DNA from: Lumnitzera littorea
Taxonomy: Eukaryota; Streptophyta; Magnoliopsida; Myrtales; Combretaceae
DNA: 64,000 bases
Assembly (NCBI GenBank): GCA_024138015.1
Contig: JAMXBB010000001.1
Coordinates: 90,337,936 to 90,401,935, forward strand
Direction: 5' to 3'
Shown: in pieces, positions 38,104-51,900 of the stretch
Layout: each line of letters begins with the position of its first letter
Numbering within the stretch: position 1 is the stretch's first letter
Position numbers and translations under genes: made by a program
Notes under the pieces: model-generated
What the model was told of the DNA's origin: nothing
The model's database searches: none
Seen by the model: only the letters and a program-made list of their open reading frames with translations

Positions 38104-40035
38104 TGTAAGCCCCAAAGTTAAGCCAAGTAACCGTAGGATTGAACTTAGAACCCAATGTTTAAGGCGATCGGTTAAAGGATCCAATCAAACCTAAATTATA
38201 AACTATTGAGAGAAATATTAGTAAAAATGACCCCGTAAATTTAAATTTAAGAAAATAAGTAGTAAAATAGGATACTATAAAATTTTCAAATTTTAAGTAT
38301 AATAATTGCTAATTACTGAAAAGGCGAAAAGTGTAATTTAATAACTAATAAATTATTAGAGATAGATTATATGTATACTAAAAATTTTAGAATAACCAAA
38401 ATAATAATTAGGAATGTTCACATATACCCCACATGTATTTACGTGTAGATAAAAATACACGAAATTACCTAAATTAGCCAAAACTAAACAAATAATTAAA
38501 GAAAATTATAAAATAATTATGGAAAAATCAGAAGATGATAAGATGAATCAATATTAGGTCGTGGCATGTCAGGATAAGAAAAAGAAAAATTAGCCAATAA
38601 AAATTGAACAACTTAAAAGCCAAAAATCAAGGAATTTAGACAAAGTCTTGTCAAATTAATGCATATTAATTACAGCAAATGTCTATAAATAGGGGAAAAA
38701 TTTACAGAACTCATTTGGACAATTAGAAATCAGAGAAAATTAGGGAGAGGTGAAAATTGAGAGAAAAATTCGAGTTAGAAAAAAAATTAGAAAAAACTGT
38801 GCAGTTATGGCTTTTAAAAGGAACTCCCACCATACGAGCAGCTGGAAGTGGACGGCCACTACCACTACACGGTGGTGGCAGCGCCCAGGCCGGTCGACAA
38901 GGCCACGGCGGCCAGCGGTGGCTGGAGCCACCCAAACCCGGGATAATCGGCGATGGCTGAGCAAATCGGACCTCGAGTGAATGAGCGAGGAGTCGAGGTA
39001 AGTTGGGATTAATATGATGCTGTATTTTGGAGGCTTAAGATTATGCTTGGTTGTGCTTGTTAGATAGTTGAACGTGTGCATGTGCTTGATTATGGGTGAC
39101 GCTATGATTCTATTTGTTGCTCTTGCACATATTGTATGAATTGTATGAAAGGATTGATTACCCTAAACTGGACTTAATTAAATATCCGACCAGTAATCAT
39201 AATCGGACATACATTGCAACCCGTTAGGGGAACTTAGGACTCTCTAGCTAAATATCGACCCCTTTGGAAGGGATAGCGCAGGATTGCAAAATGGTCCCTT
39301 CTTCATCCTCAGTCGAATTAAATGATAGGAGAGGAGATCGCGGCGAGGGTGAAGACAGTGGTTCGAAGGTAGTTGTGGGAGGAGCAAGGTATCCATTACA
39401 CAAGCCTGGGTTTGGTCGTAAGCTGTTGCATTAACGGCAACTCCTCAACCCGGATTAGAGCGAGCGCAATTTCTCTAATCTCACGATGGGCCAGACAACG
39501 TCGTGCGATGGCATTTGCTTGCACATGCATTGCACCTAATAAGTGATTGTAAACCTTGTTGTGTGTATGGTATAGTTTTAAGTCCTCCATCCTAACTTAC
39601 TGAGCTGTGGTTGCTCACATCCCTATAGACGTCGTGCAGGTGCTGGCTAAGAAGCGGCAACAACTACTCTGAAGCTAGCAACTGCTGGATCCTGGGGAGT
39701 GAGGAAAAATATTGAAGAATAAACACATAATTTTAAGGTCTAAGTTTTTATTTTAAACTTATTTTTCCTTTTCGAATGATGTAATAATTTAGAAAAATAC
39801 TATAGAGAAATATTATAAACTTTAACTATAATAACTGAATTATAACATATATATATAATTTCTCACTTTTACAGGTAAATGATATATTTAAATTACAAAC
39901 TGTCTACTTCAAAGTGGGTTAGTTGTGGACGCCTTATGTAGATCAAGTCTAAGATAGCGGTTGTAAGGCCAACTTCTATCTTAGGATAGTTTACATGGCG
40001 GGGCTGTTACGACTCTACCGCTTCGGGGCGTGATA
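38104..40035 (+). repeat. 5' LTR of element 3
   Basis: Starts TGTAAGCCCC and ends GGGGCGTGATA. TATAAATA at 38694-38701. A GC-rich block at about 38820-38990 lies downstream of the presumed start of transcription. Open frames on both strands of that block are repeated in the other LTR and are not credible genes. Confidence 0.9.
38694..38701 (+). promoter_or_regulatory. TATA box in the 5' LTR of element 3
   Basis: TATAAATA followed by AGGGGAAAAA-like sequence. Conserved in the 3' LTR near 44934 (TATAAATA). Confidence 0.65.
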
Positions 40036-40044
40036 GTTCTAAAT

Positions 40045-40056
40045 TGGTATCAGAGT
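40045..40056 (+). other. tRNA-iMet primer-binding site of element 3
   Basis: TGGTATCAGAGT, 9 bases after the LTR. Confidence 0.85.
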
Positions 40057-43000
40057 ATAGTTTAATGAACTCGCTTTGAAATAAACAATTAAAAGAATTA
40101 GACATTTTAGGAATACATTGAGAGTGGGTAGAAATAAAAGGGATATTAAAGTAGCATATTACAAACTATAGGATAAGTAACGATTCTAACGCTAAAGTGA
40201 GATAGGTGTTAATCAAATTTAATTCTAGTGATTGGATCATATGGAAGAATTGGTGATTAGTTGAGATGATTCAAGTAGAATGAAGAAGAATTTCCGATTT
40301 AATTCAGAATTGAATTATGGAGAACTAGTTAGCGGAGTTGTGGAAGTTGATAAGAAGTGATGAGATTTATGGACAATAATAGTGATCAATCTAAGTTTTA
40401 GCATAATAGGGATCATGTGATATGACTTGTGGAATAAGGACGATTTGGAAGTGAAAGATTGTAACTCAGGCGACGCTAGTAAGATATGTGTAATAACAAT
40501 AGAAAAGAAATACCCTAGTTTACTAGTATGACTAGTACACCATATATCATTGGACGATTAACCCCAAAAGATTTATTGAAGGGCTTCCACATTTTCTTGG
40601 ATCAGTGAGAGTAGATTAAGATTATATATAGTATGAGAACACAGTATATGAGGTGATAGTTGATAATAGCATTGAGGAGTTTAGTAATGATAAGATATAT
40701 GGAATAATTACTATTCCTAATTTTCTTATTAATGTAAAATGTCTTGAATCACCAAATGGAAATGACACTCACTGAATGAGAAGATAAATATGGTGAAAAT
40801 TTAAATGATGGATACAACGTACTAGTTGGTTATATTTTGTTAGGTGTTTGAATTAATCATATGATTAGCTATTTGTATAAGTTAGGATCCTATTGATCTT
40901 TTAATAGGTATAGTAGTACTCATTAATGGAAGTATATTCTTTGGATATGTACATATGTTATAGTGTATTATACACTTGTGAGTAAGAATGTAAACGGGAA
41001 TTAGATGTGTCTTAGGTGACCGATTTTGGAAGTGCTATATATATGTAAGAATTGGTAGTTTATTGAAGTGATTTAGGTTGAATAAAGAAGAATCTTTGAG
41101 TTAATATAGAGTTGAGGTGCAAAGAATATTGATAGAACTAATTAGTAGGGCATGTTAACATTTTGGATGAAATTCCTAAAAAGTTTGTTGATGAATTTAT
41201 GTTGTAATCGGTGTGATGTAATGAAGTGCTGAGATTCATGAACAATAATGGAAATCAATTTAAGTATGGAATGAGAGATATATGGTGATATGCACTGAAA
41301 ATTTAGGTGAATCCAAAACTTATATGATTTCTGAGATAATCTCAGCTTGGTGCTTAGTCTAAATATGAGGTAATATAATTTGAAATGAAATAAAGAATGG
41401 TATAGAAACGGATTCTAAGAAGATAAAACATTTAAAGGGAAAGGTTAGAAACTGATTCGGAAATAAATCAAAACCTATACTAAAGGTATAATCAAAACTT
41501 AATTCAGAAGTAAACCTTATATAAAATGAGAATGCAGTATAGGAGATAACAGATGATGACAATAATAAGGAGTTTGATAATGATAAGATATATGAAGTGA
41601 TCGTTGTTTCTGATTTTCTTATGAAAGTATAAAGTATTAAATCAATAAGTGGAAAAGATACCGAATTAAATAGAAGACAGATGTAGTGGAATTCTTTTGA
41701 ATGGATAGTTTTTATAAGTAATTTGAATTATGGATATGATATGATAGCTGATCATGTTTTTCGGGGAATTAGAATTGATCCTATGTTAGTTATTCATATA
41801 TGTGGATATCATAACGATCTCTTAATGGATGCAATTGTGCTTCTCGATGAAGTGTGTTCTTTTGGAGATGTGCAAATGTAATAATGATTGACATATTTGT
41901 AGCTAAGAGTGTAACAAAGATCGAATATATTTTGGTGATCAATTTTGGAAGTCTTTTATATGTGTAAAAACAGTAGAAGGAATAGTGTTATGAGAATATA
42001 ATCAGATTAGGAATTCTTAGGCCTTTAGTGAATCATGAATTGGAGAATTATAGTTTGGAGTAATAATTAATTGTAAGTAAAGCCAAACGAATATGAAATG
42101 GATCATTAGAGTTTTATGTAGTGCTAAGGCAATTACAATGATATCATTATATAGTACTTATAAGTGGTAAATAAAATGGATAGTTATTAAATGATACATA
42201 AGAAATGAAGTAAGACTGCTACGTAAACTGCAATTGAATATGTATTTAGGCACCTTAAAATATTAGTAGGATGAGTAACAAGCGACGATGGAGATGGAAT
42301 TAAAGCAACAATTTGGAGATGATTAGGACTTTTAATCAACAGTTACTTAATTATTTTAAGGATCAATCTGAAAAGACATAACTCTCCAGAGAGTAAATTT
42401 TATGAGACAGTCATCTATTAGTAAACTACTTAGGATAAGGAATGTTAATCATGGATAGAATTCAAGGATTTGAGCTTAAAGGGATTAGAAGATAAGCAGT
42501 GATTTTAGCTAAAGACTCTTCCTTGATTTTAGTTGAATGATGATAAGTATGAATAAAAGAGGATTGGTTGATGAGTACCTTAACCGTAGAATATACAAAT
42601 GGATGAAATGCAAGTATAATGATGATATTGAGATATTCATTTCCTACAAGTTAGAAATTAGTGAACAGGAAAGGATTTAAGATGATTGAGATTATCGTTA
42701 CCTATTAGTTTAGAATTTATATCGAAGAAAGGATATTGATTCATAGAATTGTAGGATATGATGGAAATGGAATTTAAAAGGAAAGATATTGATGGTAGAT
42801 TATGAGGAGTTTGTTGATATCTATAAAAAGAGAGACCGAAGAAAATACCAATAAGCATTAGATCTATTAGTAACCTATAAAGGTTCGAATGTATTTCTGA
42901 AGATTATTTTGTAGATATTTGAATTTCATGATTAAGTCAATCAAGAACCAAACCTATGATCGAAACTCTGTATTGGATGTTATAAATGAGACTTTAAGAG

Positions 43001-44338
43001 TTAGAAGGGAACTATCAATTTCTAGAATAATATTAGATTGGAATGATATCAAGATAAGATCAGTGCATAAATTGTAGTCACAGAATTGGGAGAAACAATG
43101 TATACCAACTATATATGAAAACGCTTGTTGTGGTATCCTTCAATAGAATTTGGATATACAAAGTATCTGGGGATAGCATTATTGAAGTTGAGTGATCATA
43201 AGTAGTATGTTGAAATGGGAGATATGTGATTTTTGAAGGAGATAATACGTTTTTATTAAGCTTGTTATATTTGGAGAAGAGATTTCAGTAGATATTAAAA
43301 ATGTTGAATGGGTGATTAAAGGAAAAATCCATTGAGGTAATTCAGTATACGAAGAAGATATGAAGCTACAATGTACTTCATATTAGCAACTGCAATAGGT
43401 AATCAAACAGGAACATGGCAAATCTGAAATTGTCAAATTGTTGTTGTTGAGTCTCATGTCATATCAATCTGATCAGTGTATTCTGTTGTATCATGTTTTG
43501 TCAAGTAGTCAGTCCTTCTTAATACTGTCTCTTTTACTAAGTCTGTCAGCCAATAGTCGTATTCATTCTTCTCAAGTCAAGTCGAGTTGAGTCGTTAACC
43601 ATCTCATTTGAATTCGAGATGGAGAAGTGTCGAGATTTGCCAAATTTGCTTCTGTTGATCCTATGCTAAGCTATATGAGGAACAAATGAGAAGCTATGAC
43701 AGTGATAGAATCACTTTGAGTGGAAGATTTTGGATGAAAGGGAAGGTGATGATATGAAGTGAATTTAGAACCGCTAATGATCATAAATAAAATTTAAGAA
43801 ATAATCAAACAAGGAATAAATGGAGAATAAACCAATAAGAAAATTTGTGAGGTCATAAGGCTAAGTTACAAAATAGTACAATACGACTAGAGGAGTGTAG
43901 TGATGAAATAAGCCTTAATTGATACTAAGGTAGGGAATGCAAAGGAAGGAAAATTCGGAGATTGAGCAAAGGTCCAAGTAGAGAAGAAATGAAATGTTAA
44001 TTAGAAAGTAATTAAGGAACTTAATCAGTAGACTACACAGAAGTTTCATTTGATAATAGCTTAGTAGAATAGAAGATGGAAGTTAAGGATATGAAGTAAC
44101 CCCCAAAAATATTGGATAATCAGGTTCAGAAGTTCAAGAGTTGAGACACGAAGTAGGTAAAGATACAGCCCGATGAAGGTTTAGACTTAGAAATTAAAGT
44201 AGAGCTAAATGTAGTGAAGACAAAGTATTACTTATAGGTTTTTCAATTTTTTTTAGAATAGTAATAATATATAAACTATCAATCCTAGCAAGTAAGCAAT
44301 ACATAGGTATACAGTAGTTTCGAGGACGAAACTATTTT
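40057..44338 (+). other. Non-coding interior of element 3
   Basis: Purine-rich, AT-rich sequence with dense stops in all frames. I looked for YFDD, the CCHC knuckle, D-S/T-G protease and integrase signatures on both strands and saw none. The right end (about 44315-44340) retains TTCGAGGACGAA. Confidence 0.7.
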
Positions 44339-44350
44339 AAAGGGGGGTAG
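44339..44350 (+). other. Polypurine tract of element 3
   Basis: AAAGGGGGGTAG lies just before the 3' LTR and would prime plus-strand synthesis. Confidence 0.8.
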
Positions 44351-44352
44351 AA

Positions 44353-46290
44353 TGTTAGCCCCAAAGTTAAGCCAAGTAACCATAGGATTGAACTTAAAAC
44401 CCAATATTTAAGGCGATCGGTTAAAGGATCCGATCAAACCCAAATTATAAACTATTGAGAGAAATATTAGTAAAAATGACTCCGTAAACTTAAATTTAAG
44501 AAAATAAGTAGTAAAATAGGAGACTATAAAATTTTCAAATTTTAAGCATAATAATTGCTAATTACTGAAAAGGCGAAAAGTGTAATTTAATAACTAATAA
44601 ATTATTAGAGATAGATTATATGTATACTAAAAATTTTAGAATGACTAAAATAATAATTAGGAATGTTCACATATACCCCACATGTATTTACGTGTAGATA
44701 AAAATACACGAAATTACCTAAATTAGCCAAAAACTAAACAAATAATTAAAGAAAATTATAAAATAATTATGGAAAAATTAGAAGAGGATAAGATGAATCA
44801 ATATCAGGTCGTGGCATGTCAGGATAAGAAAAAGAAAAATTAGCCAATAAAAATTGAGCAACTTAAAAGCCAAAAATCAAGGAATTTAGACAAAGTCTTG
44901 TCAAATTAATACATATTAATTACAGCAAATGTCTATAAATAAGGGAAAAATTTACAGAACTCATTTGGACAATTAGAAATCAGAGAAAATTAGGGAGAGG
45001 TGAAAATTGAGAGAAAAATTCGAGTTAGAAAAAAAATTAGAAAAAACTGTGCAGTTAGGGCTTTTAAAAGGAACCCCCACCATACGAGCAGCTGGAAGTG
45101 GACGGCCACTACCACCACACGGTGGTGGCAGCGCCCAGGCCAGCCGACAAGGCCACGGCGGCCCGCGGTGGCCAGAGCCACCCAAATCGGGATAATCGGT
45201 GATGGCCTGAGCAAATCGGACCTCGAGTGAATGAGCGAGGAGTTGAGGTAAGTTGGGATTAATATGATGCTGTGTTTTGGAAGCTTAAGATTATGCTTGG
45301 TTGTGCTTGTTAGATAATTGAATGTGTGCATGTGCGCATGTGCTTGATTATGGGTGATGCTATGATTCTGTTTGTTGCTCTTGCACATATTGTATGAATT
45401 GTATGAAAGGATTGATTACCCTAAACTGGACTTAATTAAATATCCGACCAGTAATCATAATCGGACATGCATTGCAACCCATTAGGGGAACTTAGGACTC
45501 TCCGGCCAAATACCGACCCCTTTGGAAGGGATAGCGCAGGATTGCAAAATGGTCCCTTCTTCATCCTCAGTCGAACTAAGTGACAGGAGAGGAGGTCGCG
45601 GCAAGGGTGAAGACAGTGGTTCGAAGGTAGTTGCGGGAGGAGCAAGGTCTCCATTACACAAGCCTGGGTTTGGTCGTAAGCTGTTGCATTAACGGCAACT
45701 CCTCAACCCGGATTAGAGCGGGCGCAATTTCTCTAATCTCACGATGGGCCGGACAACGTGCGATGGTATTTGCTTGCACATGCATTGCACCTAATAAGTG
45801 ATCGAAAACCTTGTTGTGTGTATGGTATAGTTTTAAGTCCTCCGTCCTAACTTACTGAGCTGTGGTTGCTCACATCCCTATAGACGTCGTGCAGGTGCTG
45901 GCTAAGAAGCGGCAACAACTACTCTGAAGCTAGCGACTGTTGAATCCTGGGGAGTGAGGAAAAATATTGAAGAATAAACACATAATTTTAAGGTCTAAGT
46001 TTTTATTTTAGACTTATTTTTCCTTTCCGAATGATGTAATAATTTAGAAAAATACTATAGAGAAATATTATAAACTTTAACTGCAATAACTGAATTATAA
46101 CATATATATATAATTTCTCACTTTTACAGGTAAATGATATATTTAAATTACAAACTGTCTACTTCAAAGCGGGTTAGTTGTGGATGCCTTGTGTAGATCA
46201 AGTCTAAGATAGCGGTTGTAAGGCCAACTTCTATCTTAGGATGGTTTACACGGCGGGGCTGTTATGACTTTGCCGCTTTAGGGCGTAATA
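44353..46290 (+). repeat. 3' LTR of element 3
   Basis: Starts TGTTAGCCCC and ends GGGCGTAATA, collinear with 38104-40035 with scattered substitutions and a few small indels. One is an extra GTGCGCAT unit near 45330. Confidence 0.9.
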
Positions 46291-48929
46291 GTATTCATGT
46301 TAGAAGATCATGATTTCTTGAAAATATGAGTATCATAAGTTGATAAAACATCTAAAACTACCTTAAGAAGCAAACTCATGAAACCCTTACATGAAAGTTG
46401 AATTATGCGCATGTAAAGTTAGTGTTTTGTAGAGATATTTGTTTAACACTTTAAATGGAAGATTTTAAGTTGAGAAAATCTTGAAATGAGAACTTGAGTG
46501 AAAGGGAAGCATGTTGGACGTGAGGTTTTAGAAGTCACTTAGATGTTGTTTTCACTTTTATTAAGTTAAATATGCTCAAATCTAGACTTAGGTAAAGGAA
46601 AAAATCTATCACATGAAGTTTTATGAGGAAACCAATTTTGTAAGATATAAACTATGATATGAGAGTTATGATAAGTATGAGATCTTTTATTTTGATGTAA
46701 AGTATAAGCTAAATAATCATCTCATGGAAAAGAAGTCAAGTTAAGATTTGAATACAAGTAGCTTAAGTTCATAATCTAACACCTAAACTTAAGGAAATGA
46801 TGAAACAAATTGGAAAATCAAGTTAGAAGCCTTTACACCCAAACCGACAAGATTTGGAGCTTTGCTAAAAGACACTTAAAAATATGATAAAAGTAAGTAA
46901 ACAAAATGAAAAGACTAACTAAGGCAAATATAATAAGTGTATGAAGCCTAAAACTCAAAACTGAGCTTAAAACTTCCAAAATAAGCCTCAAACACCAGGT
47001 TGAACCCACCTTAAGTTTCTGACCAACAACTTAGCACAACAATAAAAGTTGTTTTAAGACTCTCAAGAATCTCACAAGACACCCCCTAAGCCCAAGAAAG
47101 TGACTATCTTTGATTTGGATAAAAATAAGCCCATTTGACAACTTGAGCCCACTTAACAGCCTAAGAAGTGGTTGTTAGCCTTAGGAGTGTAAATCAAAGT
47201 TGTGAATCTAATCGTAAGGAGTATTTTGAGCCTTGAATGAGATCTTAAGCCCAAGCCCAAAGGATTTCCCAAATTACCAAAGCCCATTAACCAAACAAAG
47301 CCCAAAAGCACTCCAAATCATGAAGATCACTACTGTTCTAACCTATGGGTAGTTTTGCATGCCTCATCTCAAAAATATAACTTCACCACGTTAAAGTACA
47401 CTAAAAAACGATGAAGATCGACTATAAGATCATAAAAATCGAATTTAAAATGAGAAAGTTATACGAGATTGAACTTTAAGTAAGAAACTAGGAAGAATAT
47501 GAAAACTAGTCAAAAGTATAACTTAAGAGGTTTTAGCTTAGTTTTCTAAGTTTATTTCAAGTCCTTATAGTATTATGATTGTGATATCTAGGGGACCTAG
47601 CGTTCGGAGACAACCTACCCCCGGACTACTTTGATTGACCTGCATGGTTGAGTGAGTGAATTTCTGATTACTCTTTACTTGATTTTGATTATAAAATAGA
47701 TGTACTTAAACTTACATATATAAATTAGATACTTGTGAGATATGAGAAATGCATGTATGTGAATTTTTGGTTGAATACTATGGCTTGTTAATCACGTAAT
47801 AATGAAAATTATTTGCGATGACTCATATGTGCGATTGTATGGAATAAAATTGTCTGATTACCATGAAAAACCGGATTAATCACTTATATGATTAAGAAAT
47901 TCAATGAATCATGCATTCCCCATAATTGCATTCGGATGACACCAACTGCCACTTCATGAGAAGATAGGAAGGGATTCACAAAAGGAGGGCCTCTAGCAGG
48001 ATTGGGCATTAGCTATGTCATCATTTATATTGAGTCTCCATCTTAGGCTAATGGGCTTATTGGGTACCGGAAGACGCCAACCGTTGGTAAGGGGCCATGT
48101 CTTGTGGTTTCTACTTAGGGCGTGTGTTTGTGGACTACGAGGGCCATTATACTACTAGATTAGGGATTTTGAAAATATAATTTGTTGTTTAGTAAAGAAA
48201 GTATATATATATGTAGTTTTGTTTTGGCTTAAGTACAATAGTACAAATGAAATAAAACCTAAGGATTAGAACTCAAATTTTGGTTTGGGTCGGTTAATTA
48301 TCTCCAAACTTCGACTAAAGAAGGTGTAATTCTGAGTTGTATGCAATTCCTAGGCCATTGCATGCGTTGTTTGGCATACTAATTGTTTATGCATTCATAT
48401 GTTTGTGCATCTAATAAATTTCTGTCATGCGGTATTGACGAGGGTATTTATCTTACTAAGCGTAAGCTTACACTCCAATAGATTTCTTTTGTTGCAGAGA
48501 AACCTTTTCGTTCATCCGGGCCAAGGAGTGCTCGAGGTGAGTCTTACGTAGAGATGGGTTGGAGTGATCAGGGAGCGGAGAAGAGATTTTGTAATAGTTT
48601 TTGTAAATAACTATTTACCTTTATTTTGTTCATAATATAGTTTAAAGTTTATGATGTAGTTTCCTTTACGAACTGTATTTGCTTATAATATTCTTTTGGT
48701 GTGGAACTTAACGAGTCCACAGGTTTATTTAATTAATTTACATCATAGAAGTTAATTTTAGTTAAATTGCTCTATATTACTTATCTATGGGTCTAGTGGT
48801 AACGTAGAGTGTAAGAAGCCTTGTATGTCCTATGAAAGGCCTACGATTAACAGGAAGGTTGATAGTAAGCCTTTATACAGTACACGGTGATCTACTATGA
48901 CAACGATATTGTTGGGTCATGATACCGAG

Positions 48930-51900
48930 TCGATTTGAAAGGTGGATGTCCAAGTCAAGAAGAAAGGCCAACCTGACAATGACATATCAACTCAAACTTA
49001 TGAGAAGGGACAAGGATCTGGTAAGAAGATGAGTTAGATTAAGTGCTTCAAGTGCCAAGGGTTCAGACATATGGTTGCTTAGTGCCCATTCTGAAGGACA
49101 ATAGTTATCAAGGGAGATGTCCTAAAGGTAGAAGTAAAAAGTATTGATGAGGACCTTAAGGGTGAAGAGAGCACTTTGAGAAAAAATTGATCGAAGAGGA
49201 TGTGTTCATCGAGGACTTAGACCAGTTGGCCTTAGTTTTCTGACTCGCAATGAGTATTGAACCTTCACGAGAGGAGGAGTAGAGGGGGAACTTGTTTCAT
49301 ACCACCTGTAGAGTGAATAATTAGGTGAGCACACTAATTGTTGATAGTGGAAGTTGTACCAATGTAATATTAACCGATTTGATCACAAGGTTAAAATTGT
49401 TGACTATTGCATAGCCGAGGTTGTATAAGCTACATTAGTTGAGTGAGAAAGGAGCACTACATGTCAATTGACAAGTACTACTGCTGATCACTATTGAACA
49501 TTATTCCGATGAAATTCTTTGTGACGTGCTACCTATGTGTACTTCACACATGTTGCTTGGTTGACCATGGGTGTTTGATATGAGAGTTATTTACAACGGC
49601 TACAAAAACTCGTATATGTTTGAGAAGGATAGCTGAAAGATTACACTGAACCCAATGCTACCGAGAGAAGTTAACAAACTATAAACAAAACTTGCTTGTA
49701 GATTGAAGAAGGCTTTGGTAATAAGTAGAGCTGAACTACGAGAGGCCATCAAAGCTGATGAACCGACCTGTATGTTGGTTAGGCATTTATTAGAAATGAA
49801 GAAGCGAGGTAAACTACCTTAGGAAGTGAGAGTATTGCTGGACGAATATGCCGATTTGTTCCTAAAAGAGTTACCCGAGGGGTTGCCCCCATTATGAGGC
49901 ATAGAGCACTACATTGACTTAATATCCGATGCTGCCTTACCGAATAAGCCTGCTTATCAGATGAGTCCCGAACAGGCTTCTAAGCTCCAACATCAAGTCA
50001 ATGAGTTATTGGAGAAAGGGTATGTTAGGAAAAGTCTCAACCCTTACGCTGTGTCGGAGCTTCTAACATCGAAAAAGGATAGAACTTGGCAGATGTATAT
50101 AGACAGCCGGGCCATGAACAAGATTACGATCAAATACAGGCATCCTATTTTGAGATTGGAAGATATGCTAGATGAATTGAGTAGAGCTAAGATCTTCAAC
50201 AAGACTGATCTTAAGTCTAGCTACCATCAAATTCACATGAGGCTGAGAGATGAGTGGAAAACAACATTCAAAACTCGACATGGACTTTATGAATGGATGG
50301 TTGTACCCTTTGGATTGCCGAATGCCTCAAGCACTTTCACGAGACTGATGAACCATATGCTGAGACATATATCATGGTGTACTTTGACGACATCCTAGTT
50401 TATAGTACCAACGTGTCGAGTCACTGTGAACATCTTTGAGCGGTACTGGGTATCTTTTGTACTGAGACATTATTTGGTAATCTTAAGAAGTGTTGTTTTT
50501 GCTAGGAGGAAGTGGTATTCTTGAGTTACATAGTAAGTGGAAAAGGCTTATAAGTGGATGACAAGAAGACTCGAGCAATTATGAATGGCCAACTCTTACT
50601 ACTTATACCGATGTAAAAAGTTTCCATGGACTGGCTTCATTTTATAGAAGATTCATCAGGAATTTCAGTACTTTTGCTGCATCACTTATTGAGCTAATAA
50701 AGAAGAACACCGACTTCCGATGGGGAGGAAGGGAAGAGAGGAGTTTTGCCAAGATAGAGGAAAGGTTAACCTTCGCCCTTGTGCTCGTTTTACCTTACTT
50801 TGAGAAAATATTTGAAATGAAATGTGATAATTTAGGCATTAGAATAGGTGTTGTCCTAATGCAGGAAAGCCGACCAATTGCCTATCATAATGAGAAGCTC
50901 AAAAGACCTTAGCTAAACTACTTTGTGTATGACAAAGAACTCTTTGTGCTAATTCGAGTACTGTAAGTATGGCAGCATTATCTACTATTGAGGGAGTTTG
51001 TCATCTATATTGACTATAAGTCCATGAGGTACCTCCGAAGTCAAACTAAGTTATCGAAGCAGCAAGCGAGGTAGGCTGAATTCTTGAATTCCTTTAAGGA
51101 TTCAATTTTGTAATAAAATACAAACATGGGAAGAGCAACATAGTAACAGATGCTCTTTTAAGGAGGCATGTACTCCTAACTAAACTGCAAACTAGATTGT
51201 TTAGGTTTGCTGGCATTAAGGAGCAGTACTCTAGAGATCTACACTTTGGACCCATATTCGTATGCTATGTCGATGGAAGGATAGTGGATGAATATCATAT
51301 AGAGGAAGGATACTTATTTTGAGAAGGGAAATTCTATGTGCCGACCTGTTCACTTCGAGAGTTACTGATTAGGAAAGCCTACAGTGGAGGATTGTTCAGA
51401 CATTTTGGGGAGAAAAGAACATATGAATTGTTGATTAGTTGACTCTTTTGGCTAAGAATGAGGTGAGATGTACACCGAGTTGTAGAAAGTTATGCTGTGT
51501 GTAAGTAGGGGCTAAGTGCCGAGTCGAACAAGGGAAGATAACACCTTTGCCTGTTCCGATGAAGTCATGGACTGAATTGAGCACGGACTTTGTTCTTGGA
51601 CTACCACAAATTGCCCAAGACAAAGATTTTGCGATAGTTATCGTGGATAGGTTCAGTAAGATGGTGCACTTCATGCCCTATTCCAAAACTAACGACGTTT
51701 CGGCTGTTGCTTCTTTTTTCTTGTAGGAGATTGTATGATTATACGGCGTACTGAAAAGTGTAGTCTCTGATAAGGACTCAAAGTTCTTAAGCCATTTCTG
51801 AAGGACTTTGTGGCATTGGATGGGGACTAAACTACTATTTAATACTTTTTGTTACCTCTAAATTGACGACCAAACAAAGGTGGTTAATTATACTTTGGGA

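Larger units (their letters stand above)
38104..46290 (+). mobile_element. Non-autonomous LTR retrotransposon, 8.2 kb (element 3)
   Basis: The LTRs at 38104-40035 and 44353-46290 are near identical by eye. The target duplication GTATT is perfect (38099-38103 and 46291-46295). A primer site for tRNA-iMet (40045-40056) and a polypurine tract (44339-44350) are in place. The 4.3 kb interior has no open frame above about 70 codons and none of the gypsy protein motifs. The segment TTCGAGGACGAA before the polypurine tract is typical of the 3' end of plant gypsy pol. This fits a large retrotransposon derivative (LARD-like) mobilised in trans. It is the youngest layer of the nest. Confidence 0.9.
36951..48924 (+). 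mobile_element. Solo LTR (about 3.8 kb) inserted in gag, itself split by element 3
   Basis: The target duplication CCGAG lies at 36946-36950 and 48925-48929. The parts are 36951-38103 and 46296-48924, together 3782 bases. It begins TGTAAACCC and ends TCATGATA, close to element 3 (TGTAAGCCC...GTGATA). The distal part has the same order of motifs as other LTRs here (CTTACTAAGC, a TTGCAGAG stretch, GGGCCAAGGAGTGC, then GGGTCATGATA). There is no internal region or second LTR, so it is read as a solo LTR. An alternative is a non-autonomous element of another class, but the 5-base duplication favours an LTR. No coding sequence is seen in it; open frames such as 37638-37931 are low-complexity. Confidence 0.75.

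Noticed and set aside
38723..39081. Overlapping open frames on both strands of a GC-rich block (up to 113 and, at 44990-45388, 132 codons)
   Set aside because: They lie inside the two LTRs of element 3, are open in several frames at once because the block is GC-rich, and show no domain.
36951..48924. hAT-type insertion with an 8-base duplication (TACCGAGT)
   Set aside because: The 8-base match is explained by the 5-base duplication CCGAG plus TA at the element's end and T at its start. LTR-like ends shared with element 3 fit better than hAT ends.
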